From Rhodoferax sp. (lineage in GTDB: Bacteria > Pseudomonadota > Gammaproteobacteria > Burkholderiales > Burkholderiaceae_C), in assembly GCA_029946045.1 (NCBI GenBank), contig JAQSDS010000444.1, forward strand, positions 1-12,694: DNA of 12,694 nucleotides, written 5' to 3'. This document shows, piece after piece, positions 7,583 through 12,694 of this stretch. The notes under the pieces were generated by a model. That model did no database searches. It had not been told where the DNA came from and saw only the letters and a list, made by a program, of their open reading frames with translations. The position numbers were made by a program, and so were the translations under genes. Positions within the stretch are counted from its first letter, which is position 1. Each line of letters begins with the position of its first letter.

Positions 7583-8313
7583 CAGTCGATTCCTCGTCCT
7601 TCGCCGGCTTCCTCATGGGTCACACCATCGCGGATGTGGTAAATCCGCTTGAAAGTAGGAATGATCTTTTCATCGTGGGTAACGACGATGATGGCGGTGT
7701 CGAACTGGCGCGCCATCTGGTTAAGAATGCGCATCACGCCCAGGGCGCGCTCGCTGTCGAGTGGTGCGGTGGGCTCATCGGCCAGAATGACAGGCGGGCG
7801 ATTGACCAGACCGCGGGCAATGGCCACGCGTTGTTGTTCGCCGCCAGAGAGCTGCGGTGGCATAGCCTTGGCGCGGTGATCGACATCGAGCGCTTTCAAC
7901 AGGTCCATCGCGCGTTTGCGTGCTTCTGCGTTCGGCACACCTGCCAGCATGGGCAGCAGTGCAACGTTGTCAAGCACATCCAGAAACGGAATCAGGTAGG
8001 GGGCCTGAAACACAAAGCCGATTTTGTCGCGCCGCAAAGCGCGCAGGTCGGGAATTTTCCAGCCGTTGTCGTAGATTACGTCCTGGCCCAAAATCATGCG
8101 CCCGGCCGTGGGCTCAATGATGGCACCCAAACACTTGAGCAAGGTGCTCTTGCCCGAGCCGGAGGGGCCGACCAGGCCCACCACTTCACCAGGTGCGACG
8201 ACCATGTTCACGCCCTTGAGTGCGTCCACCGCTGTATCGCCCTGACCGTAGCGTTTTTTGAGTCCCTCAATGCGGATACCGCGTGCCGAGGAGTCTGAAT
8301 GTTGTTTATCCAC
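7582..8313 (-). CDS. ABC transporter ATP-binding protein (DevA/MacB-LolD type)
   Basis: The best start is the GTG at 8313. GGAGG sits exactly 6 bases upstream (8320-8324), and the protein is then 243 residues, normal for the family. The open frame extends to 8484, but that would place 57 extra, non-conserved residues inside the permease gene. Seen motifs are Walker [10 protein letters not shown] (49-57), the Q-loop Gln103, signature [14 protein letters not shown] (155-168), Walker B VILADEP (D179, E180), and the H-loop VVTHDE (His213). The protein hydrolyses ATP on the cytoplasmic face to drive the adjacent FtsX-like permease. Its start overlaps the permease 3' end by 8 bases and its stop overlaps the cytochrome c' start. 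The substrate of the exporter cannot be read from the sequence. Confidence 0.93.
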   Translation of the reverse strand: MDKQHSDSSARGIRIEGLKKRYGQGDTAVDALKGVNMVVAPGEVVGLVGPSGSGKSTLLKCLGAIIEPTAGRMILGQDVIYDNGWKIPDLRALRRDKIGFVFQAPYLIPFLDVLDNVALLPMLAGVPNAEARKRAMDLLKALDVDHRAKAMPPQLSGGEQQRVAIARGLVNRPPVILADEPTAPLDSERALGVMRILNQMARQFDTAIIVVTHDEKIIPTFKRIYHIRDGVTHEEAGEGRGID

Positions 8314-9520
8314 CGATAGCCTCCGCAGGGTCAACTTTAAGCGCTGCTCGAATCGCCAGCACGCTGGCGAGTATGCAAATGAGAACCACCGCAATAAAAC
8401 CGCGAATGGCATCACCGGACTCCAGCAACACATATTTGGGAAAGATCGGTGCCCAGAAGGTAGCCGACACCTTGCCGACCACAAACCCGATCAAACCCAG
8501 TGCGACGGCCTGTTGAAGAATCATGTTGGCGATGGTGCGGTTCTTGGTGCCGATCAACTTGAGCACCGCAATCTCGCGGATCTTGCCCATCGTGAGGGTG
8601 TAAATAATGAAGGCCACAATAGCCGCGCTGACAATGGCCAGGATCACCAGGAACATGGCGATTTGCCGGGCAGCGGTGGCAATCAATTTATCAACCAGAA
8701 TGTTTTGCATTTGTGCCCGGGTAAACACACCCAGGCGCTTCCAGCGTCGGATCGGATCGGCCACCGCCTCTGGATCTGTGCCCGCTTCAACTTGTACCAG
8801 CACCGCATTCACCGATGTATTGGTGTTTTGCGACGCAATGACGGCATCCAGCAGCCCCGGCACAGCGGGGCGATTGAGGGCTGGATTTTGTTCGGTGCGG
8901 GCGCGCTGGCGCACGATGGCATCGTTGTCCTTGAGAAATTGCGCCTCCTGGGCATCCTTGATGGGTATGAAAATCATCGGATCACCACCCGAGGACACCA
9001 TGCGCCGGGTGAGCCCGACCACGGTGTACGCATTGCGCCGAATCCTGATGTGATCACCCAATGCGAAACCACTCGCAATATCGGCGACTGCTTCGTAGTG
9101 GCCACGGGTGAGGTGGCGCCCCTTCAAAAGATAACCAGGCTGCCCCGGATAGCCGGCACCGTCTGGGGTGATGCCCACCACCATCGCCCGCACATCACGT
9201 GCTTTGCCACTTTCCAGTTGGGTCACTTGCATGGTCAGGTAGGTGACATTGGCGGCACGCGCGACGCCCGTCATACCCCGAATACTGCGGTAGGTGTCAT
9301 CGACCAGACTGGATGATTCAGCGTAGGGGCCCTGGGTGTCTTTTTGAACCACCCACAAGTCAGCGCCGCTGTTGTCCAGCAACACATTGGCATCGTCCAC
9401 CATGCCGCGGTACACGCCAGCCATGGTGAGTGTGACCCCAATCAGCAATCCCAAACCAATACCCGTGAGCACAAATTTGCTCCAGGAATGCAGGATATCG
9501 CGACCGGCGAGGCTGATCAT
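8306..9520 (-). CDS. ABC exporter permease, FtsX/DevC type
   Basis: The 404-residue protein has the topology of DevC/MacB-like permeases. One membrane helix lies near residues 14-36, a large extracytoplasmic domain of about 250 residues follows, and three helices lie near residues 287-310, 331-352 and 371-391. The segment MGKIREIAVLKLIGTKNRTI after the second helix is the FtsX-domain coupling region. In this type of transporter the permease does not pump through its helices; it transmits ATP-driven movement to the periplasmic domain, pushing substrate through an adaptor and outer-membrane channel. The ATG overlaps the adaptor stop by 4 bases (ATGA), and the 3' end carries the GGAGG that serves the ATPase gene. 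The family is confident; the cargo is unknown. Confidence 0.9.
   Translation of the reverse strand: MISLAGRDILHSWSKFVLTGIGLGLLIGVTLTMAGVYRGMVDDANVLLDNSGADLWVVQKDTQGPYAESSSLVDDTYRSIRGMTGVARAANVTYLTMQVTQLESGKARDVRAMVVGITPDGAGYPGQPGYLLKGRHLTRGHYEAVADIASGFALGDHIRIRRNAYTVVGLTRRMVSSGGDPMIFIPIKDAQEAQFLKDNDAIVRQRARTEQNPALNRPAVPGLLDAVIASQNTNTSVNAVLVQVEAGTDPEAVADPIRRWKRLGVFTRAQMQNILVDKLIATAARQIAMFLVILAIVSAAIVAFIIYTLTMGKIREIAVLKLIGTKNRTIANMILQQAVALGLIGFVVGKVSATFWAPIFPKYVLLESGDAIRGFIAVVLICILASVLAIRAALKVDPAEAIGG
8311..8324 (-). promoter_or_regulatory. Ribosome binding site that fixes the GTG start of the ATPase
   Basis: On the minus strand GGAGG (8324-8320) stands six bases before GTG (8313-8311), both inside the last codons of the permease gene. 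This near-ideal Shine-Dalgarno spacing supports the GTG start over the longer frame and implies coupled translation. Confidence 0.75.
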
Positions 9521-10713
9521 GACGACTTGCCCGCAATACGGTCCACGATTTTGATCCGGCTACCGGCATCTAGCGCCTTGTAGCTGTAAACCACCACGCT
9601 TTCACCACCCTTGAGGCCCTGCAGAATCTGTACCCGTCCTTCAAGATCAGTGGTGCCGGTCTTGACCGCCACAAAGCGCAAGCTGCCGTCATCCACCAGC
9701 CACACACCCAGGTGGCCATCGACCCGCTGTATGCTGGCATTGGGCACAACAGGCTTTGATTCCGTAGCGACCAGTGCCAACGTAACCTCGGCCAGTTCGC
9801 CAATTGGCGGTAGCGTTTGCGGGGCCATCGTCAACTCGACTTTTGCCAAAACTTCTTCTGTGACCGCATCGGCGTGTGGTTCGATGCGGGCAACCCGTCC
9901 AGCCAAGGGTGCCCCTGTTTGTGAGCGCAAAACGATCGATGCTGGCAAGCCGCTGCGCAACCCATGAGCGCGCTGTTGATCAAAGCGGACGTTGATCCAC
10001 AAGCTGGCGGGCTCCACCACCTCGACGACTGCTTGACCCGCCACCACCGTGGTGCCTGGGTCGGCATCGCGTCGGGTCACCAGTCCGTTGACGGGCGACA
10101 CCAGGCGCAGATTGGCACGCTGGCGAATCAATCCGTCACGATCTGCGCGCGCTCGAACCAATTCTTGGCGCGAGGCATCCAGGTTGGCCCGCATCGCTTG
10201 CAGGTTGGCTTGTGCAATCTGGAATTCCTGTAGTTTGGCCTGTGCGCCTTCTTCACTGACGGATCGCGCGGCCAGCAGTTGCTCGTAGCGCTTTGACTGG
10301 ATTTCCGCGAAAACCTTGCGGGCGCTGACTTCCTGAAGCTGTGCCTCTACCGCAAGCACGCTGGCCTCGGCGCGTTTGAGTGTCGCGTTCTGCGCGCCAA
10401 TCCTGTCGTCCAGGTCAACCGGATCCATCTCACCAAGCAATTGCCCGGCCTTCACGGTGTCACCAGATTGAACCTCGACGCGCTTGATGCGCCCAGCAAA
10501 TGTTGGGCCGATTTTGTGGGTGTAACGCGCCTCGACCGTGCCGATGCCAAACAACGCCGGCGTGATTGCCTGACTCTGGACGGTGATCACGGTTACCGGC
10601 ACCGGTGCCAGTGGCCCGGCGCGCAAGGCCACATAAGCCAGCAAGCCCAAGAGCAGCAGCACGACACTTGCCAACGCGAGCGTCCGGCTATGGGTTGAGA
10701 AGAAATTTTTCAT
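9517..10713 (-). CDS. HlyD/MacA-type periplasmic adaptor (membrane fusion protein) of the ABC exporter
   Basis: The 398-residue protein has a single N-terminal membrane anchor at about residues 11-30. The MFP order follows: GTVEARYTHKIGPTFAGRI (first half of the lipoyl-like domain), SGDTVKAGQLLGEMDPVDL, an Ala/Gln/Arg-rich coiled-coil hairpin (roughly residues 95-195), and LVSPVNGLVTRRDADPGTTV (second lipoyl half). Beta-barrel and membrane-proximal domains end the protein. Such adaptors bridge the inner-membrane permease to an outer-membrane channel. The start ATG lies 3 bases after the tetR stop, and its AAGGAA (10720-10725) is inside the last tetR codons, so translation is coupled. The stop overlaps the permease start. 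Together with the next two genes it makes a DevBCA-like set; the OprM-type gene at 1527-2999 is the likely outer partner (inference). Confidence 0.92.
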   Translation of the reverse strand: MKNFFSTHSRTLALASVVLLLLGLLAYVALRAGPLAPVPVTVITVQSQAITPALFGIGTVEARYTHKIGPTFAGRIKRVEVQSGDTVKAGQLLGEMDPVDLDDRIGAQNATLKRAEASVLAVEAQLQEVSARKVFAEIQSKRYEQLLAARSVSEEGAQAKLQEFQIAQANLQAMRANLDASRQELVRARADRDGLIRQRANLRLVSPVNGLVTRRDADPGTTVVAGQAVVEVVEPASLWINVRFDQQRAHGLRSGLPASIVLRSQTGAPLAGRVARIEPHADAVTEEVLAKVELTMAPQTLPPIGELAEVTLALVATESKPVVPNASIQRVDGHLGVWLVDDGSLRFVAVKTGTTDLEGRVQILQGLKGGESVVVYSYKALDAGSRIKIVDRIAGKSS

Positions 10714-10716
10714 CTT

Positions 10717-11325
10717 TTATTCCTTGTTTTTCAGGCCACGTTGGTAAATTGCGAAGACAGCAGGAGCATCGGTTCGCATGCGCTGGAGGTCGTCAGACAG
10801 CATGGACTGCATCACAAGCCCCTGGATGGTTCCAACAAACAGCGCGGCTGCCGCCTGCGTGTTCACGTCAGGGGTGATTTCGCCCAGGCTTTTGCCTTGT
10901 TCGATGCGGGCGCAAATGCGCTCGGCATAGCGCTGTATCAGGGCTTGAGCCACGCTTTTGGCGGGGGTGGGTTGCGCGTTTTGCAACTGGCCAAACATCA
11001 TCCTCGGTACGCCAGGGTGCTCGACAACAAAGTCAATATGGCTCATGAACATGGCCTGCATTGCGGCCATTGGCGAGTCAATGCCATGGGCTGCACTGTC
11101 GATACGAGCGAGCAGCCGGTCTGCAACCCATGCCATGACAGACTCCCAAATGGCATCTTTGGTTGGAAAGTGTCGGAACAACGATCCCTGTGTGAGGTTC
11201 ATGTGTTTGGCGATAGCCGCCGTGGTGATGTCGTTTGGGTTTTGGTTGCCTGCCAGGGCAATGACAGCTTCGACGGTGACCGCGCGCCGCTCTTCTGCGG
11301 GGAGGTGTTTGGTAGGTGTGCTCAA
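10717..11325 (-). CDS. TetR-family transcriptional repressor
   Basis: The 202-residue protein has the family's N-terminal helix-turn-helix at about residues 33-53: ITTAAIAKHMNLTQGSLFRHF, followed by TKDAIWESVM, the usual start of helix 4. The C-terminal part is all-helical, as in ligand-binding TetR domains, and its inducer cannot be predicted. The start used is TTG at 11325; no ATG exists in this frame upstream, and only a weak AAGAAG precedes it. The gene is the first of the exporter string, three bases from the adaptor gene. A perfect palindrome lies 16 bases upstream of the start, so the protein probably represses its own operon. Family is certain; the target and ligand are inferred or unknown. 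Confidence 0.92.
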   Translation of the reverse strand: MSTPTKHLPAEERRAVTVEAVIALAGNQNPNDITTAAIAKHMNLTQGSLFRHFPTKDAIWESVMAWVADRLLARIDSAAHGIDSPMAAMQAMFMSHIDFVVEHPGVPRMMFGQLQNAQPTPAKSVAQALIQRYAERICARIEQGKSLGEITPDVNTQAAAALFVGTIQGLVMQSMLSDDLQRMRTDAPAVFAIYQRGLKNKE

Positions 11326-11340
11326 AGTATCTTCTTGGTA

Positions 11341-11354
11341 AGTAATTGATTACT
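11341..11354. promoter_or_regulatory. Palindromic candidate operator for the TetR repressor
   Basis: AGTAAT-TG-ATTACT is a perfect 6-2-6 inverted repeat 16 bases upstream of the tetR start. Short AT-rich palindromes of this kind in autoregulated promoters are typical TetR-family operators. It overlaps the candidate -10 element described separately, which would let bound repressor block polymerase. Confidence 0.6.
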
Positions 11355-11380
11355 ATCTTAGCATGAAAATTGATGCGCAA
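11352..11380 (-). promoter_or_regulatory. Candidate promoter of the tetR-exporter operon
   Basis: On the minus strand TTGCGC (11380-11375) and GATAGT (11357-11352) are separated by 17 bases, matching the sigma-70 consensus at 3/6 and 4/6 positions. The match is modest. Support comes mainly from position, just upstream of the first gene of the operon, and from overlap with the palindrome. Confidence 0.35.
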
Positions 11381-11406
11381 TATGGACCTGCCTTACTGCG
11401 CCTGGA

Positions 11407-11745
11407 GTGCCTGATTGGCGCAGCGGCAAAGCCATCCCGACGCGCATTTCCTGCGCCAACGGCGAGCCCATGGGCATTGCCGGACTTTGGTCATCGTGGA
11501 AGTCACCGAAAGGTGTTGTTCACAGTTTCACCATGCTGACCATCAACGCCGACGGCCATGACCTGTTGCGCCAGTTCCACAAACCCGTGGACGAAAAGCG
11601 CATGGTGGTGATCTTGCCGCCGGACAGTTATGACCATTGGCTCAAGGCCACACCGCAGCAGAGTATGGAGTTCATGCGGCAATACCCGGCAGAGCGGTTG
11701 CTGGCAGTTGCAGGGTTGCCCGTTCAGGGTTCGCTGATTGGTTGA
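11407..11745 (+). pseudogene. SRAP (YedK/HMCES-like) fragment lacking the N-terminal catalytic half
   Basis: About 112 codons from a possible GTG match the C-terminal half of SOS-response-associated peptidase (SRAP) proteins. Seen are CANGEPMGIAGLWSSW, the FTMLTINADG strand, FHKPVDEKRMVVILPP (the conserved His-x-Arg-Met-x-Val-Ile-Leu region), and YDHWL. SRAP proteins use an N-terminal Cys2 to form a thiazolidine crosslink with abasic sites in single-stranded DNA. Here everything before the region equivalent to the GxxEW motif is missing; the remnant begins PDWRSGKA, where the usual Glu seems to be Asp. Upstream the frame soon meets TGA at 11371-11373. Without Cys2 it cannot do the known chemistry, so it is called a pseudogene. 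It is the only rightward gene between 906 and the right edge, and its truncated end faces the tetR operon. Confidence 0.8.
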
Positions 11746-11792
11746 AGGGCCAGCCAGATCAGAACGAAGAGTGTTGATCAACTGACGAGTGC

Positions 11793-12266
11793 TCAGCGGG
11801 TGCTCACATCTTTTTGTTCGCACCAAGCGATTGACCGACTAACGCGGACCAAGTTGTCCAGGGTGTGAGTACCTGGTTTCTCATGCAGGCACGCATTCAC
11901 AATGCCAGAGGAGAGACTGGTCAACCGCGCGGTTCTGCTGACCTGGCCGAGATCCATGCCCTCGGCATTGGCAATTTCCGACAGCGATCGAAACTTGCCG
12001 TCATCAAGTAAACGATGCCAGTAGTGCGCCAAACCCAGCGCCCGGATCAGCGGGCTGTCTTTTGCCTCTTTGCTCGCACTTCGCTCCACGAAAGCTTCTC
12101 GTTGAAACTGCTCAGGTGCATCAATTGGCGTGATGACTTGCCGCCGGACCCCTCGTTTGACCAGTGTCCAAGGGATAAACGTTTCCATTTGCACGCCGCC
12201 TGCTGGCGCTGGAATTTGGTAGGTCACCGGATCGCCAGTCACCATGCCCCTGTCGTTTTTGGCCAT
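11793..12266 (-). CDS. Small HTH protein related to the C-terminal extension of serine recombinases (copy A)
   Basis: The 157-residue protein starts at the ATG at 12266, with AGGA 6 bases upstream. FIPWTLVKRGVRR is followed by an insert rich in charged residues. Then comes LIRALGLAHYWHRLLDDGKF, SLSEIANAEGMDLGQVSRTARLT (a helix-turn-helix pattern) and SSGIVNACL. The A-R-A-x-x-W/helix, S-x-x-E-I-A, V-x-R-x-x-R-L-T order resembles the C-terminal region of alpha-proteobacterial large serine recombinases, here as a stand-alone protein. It is clearly related to the next gene upstream (12275-12637). The final part is diverged from copy B: VSRSIAWCEQ replaces LPVDWQSQ. It lies 8 bases after copy B in the same direction. 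DNA binding is inferred; the cellular role is not known. Confidence 0.7.
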   Translation of the reverse strand: MAKNDRGMVTGDPVTYQIPAPAGGVQMETFIPWTLVKRGVRRQVITPIDAPEQFQREAFVERSASKEAKDSPLIRALGLAHYWHRLLDDGKFRSLSEIANAEGMDLGQVSRTARLTSLSSGIVNACLHEKPGTHTLDNLVRVSRSIAWCEQKDVSTR

Positions 12267-12274
12267 GTCGAATC

Positions 12275-12637
12275 CTATTTGAAGCTATCGATGATGGTGC
12301 GCTGAGACTGCCAGTCCACCGGCAGCCGATTGCGTTGGAACCACATCAAGGTCAGCCGCCGTGGTTGTGTGCCGGACATCAACTGCGTGATGATGTCGGG
12401 TGCCAGCAGTGTCAGGCGCATGAGTTCGTTGACGCACGAATGGTGCAGCCCTTCGTTTATTGCAATTTCGGAGCCACTTTTCATGACGCCGGTGTCGATC
12501 AGGCTTTTCCAGTAAAACGCCCGGGCCAACCCCACCAAAAAAGTCGTGTCGTGCGCCACCGCACTGGTGGTGGCCAGCCGCTGCACACCACGTCGGGAAT
12601 ACGTGAGGGGCACAAAGGATTCGAGATCAGCGTTCAT
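12275..12637 (-). CDS. Small HTH protein related to the C-terminal extension of serine recombinases (copy B)
   Basis: The 120-residue protein starts at the ATG at 12637, which overlaps the upstream gene's stop as ATGA. It carries SFVPLTYSRRGVQR, then FLVGLARAFYWKSLIDTGVM, SGSEIAINEGLHHSCVNELM (an HTH-like pattern), RLTLLAPDIITQLMSG, and LPVDWQSQR. The RLTLLAPDI and (L)PVDW segments are strongly reminiscent of the tail of large serine recombinases. Compared with copy A it lacks an insert of about 20 residues between the N-terminal strand and the first long helix. The three genes at the right edge (partial gene, B, A) form a tight operon. A function in excision or target recognition for a mobile element is plausible but inferred. 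Confidence 0.7.
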   Translation of the reverse strand: MNADLESFVPLTYSRRGVQRLATTSAVAHDTTFLVGLARAFYWKSLIDTGVMKSGSEIAINEGLHHSCVNELMRLTLLAPDIITQLMSGTQPRRLTLMWFQRNRLPVDWQSQRTIIDSFK

Positions 12638-12694
12638 GCTGCTTCCATTTCCACCAGCTCAGCACCGATACTTTTCGCAGCGAACTCTTTGATG
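12634..12694 (-). CDS. C-terminal end of an unidentified gene (5' end outside window)
   Basis: Nineteen codons plus stop are visible, reading IKEFAAKSIGAELVEMEAA. The TGA at 12634-12636 overlaps the ATG of copy B (ATGA), which supports a real coupled gene. The piece is too short to name. Given its place it may be a serine recombinase or another element-borne gene, but nothing in the sequence shows this. Confidence 0.55.
   Translation of the reverse strand, partial: IKEFAAKSIGAELVEMEAA

Noticed and set aside
7582..8313. Walker B reading DEPTAPLD where DEPTGxLD is commonest
   Set aside because: The D-loop position varies in this subfamily and all catalytic residues are present, so it is not a defect.
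8314..8484. 57-residue N-terminal extension of the ATPase inside the permease gene
   Set aside because: GGAGG at ideal distance supports the GTG at 8313, and the extension is not part of the ABC fold.
8258..9316. Long plus-strand frame of 352 codons opposite the permease and ATPase genes
   Set aside because: It is antisense to two well-supported genes, is unusually rich in His and Asn, and shows no domain; it is a shadow of their codon bias.
10741..11349. 202-codon plus-strand frame opposite tetR
   Set aside because: The minus-strand frame has a clear TetR helix-turn-helix; the plus-strand product has no recognisable feature.
1500..11420. Possible target-site duplication at the two block borders (TGATT...GCGC near 1523 and 11411)
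   Set aside because: The match is short and gapped, and could easily arise by chance.

Overview
This window looks like an accessory region of a beta-proteobacterial chromosome or plasmid, probably from the order Burkholderiales. That placement rests on recalled protein style only: the helicase C-terminus, the SRAP fragment, and the DevBCA-like exporter with a cytochrome c'. No search was run. No rRNA, tRNA or CRISPR array was found.

Layout. The left edge (2-400, + strand) holds the C-terminal end of a superfamily 2 helicase, followed by a strong intrinsic terminator (531-564). Next comes about 340 bp without a recognisable gene, with small direct and inverted repeats (566-905). A 5'-truncated, stop-interrupted remnant of a large serine recombinase follows (906-1505, - strand). 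From 1527 to 11325 ten intact genes all read leftward on the - strand. They form two tight gene strings. The right-hand string (11325 to 6634) is tetR, HlyD-type adaptor, FtsX/DevC-type permease, ABC ATPase, cytochrome c', small membrane protein. The left-hand string (6555 to 1527) is beta-CASP metallo-beta-lactamase nuclease, LOG-type Rossmann protein, LpxR-type lipid A deacylase, OprM/NodT-type outer-membrane factor lipoprotein. Several junctions overlap by 1-8 bases or are only 2-3 bases apart, which points to translational coupling. To the right lies a 5'-truncated SRAP (YedK/HMCES) fragment (11407-11745, + strand), then two tandem related small HTH proteins (11793-12637, - strand) that resemble the C-terminal extension of large serine recombinases. 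A partial gene runs off the right edge.

How it may work together (inference). TetR probably represses its own operon through a perfect 6-2-6 palindrome just upstream of its start. The adaptor, permease and ATPase would form a DevBCA/MacAB-like exporter, and the OprM-like protein is a candidate outer-membrane partner encoded at the far end of the block. LpxR would remodel lipid A in the same outer membrane, and cytochrome c' is a periplasmic haem protein of the kind that binds nitric oxide. Together this suggests an envelope-stress or efflux island.

The intact block is bordered on both sides by genes that lost their 5' ends at the border, and recombinase-related sequences lie on both flanks. 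The simplest reading is a roughly 9.9 kb cargo segment inside the remains of a mobile element.
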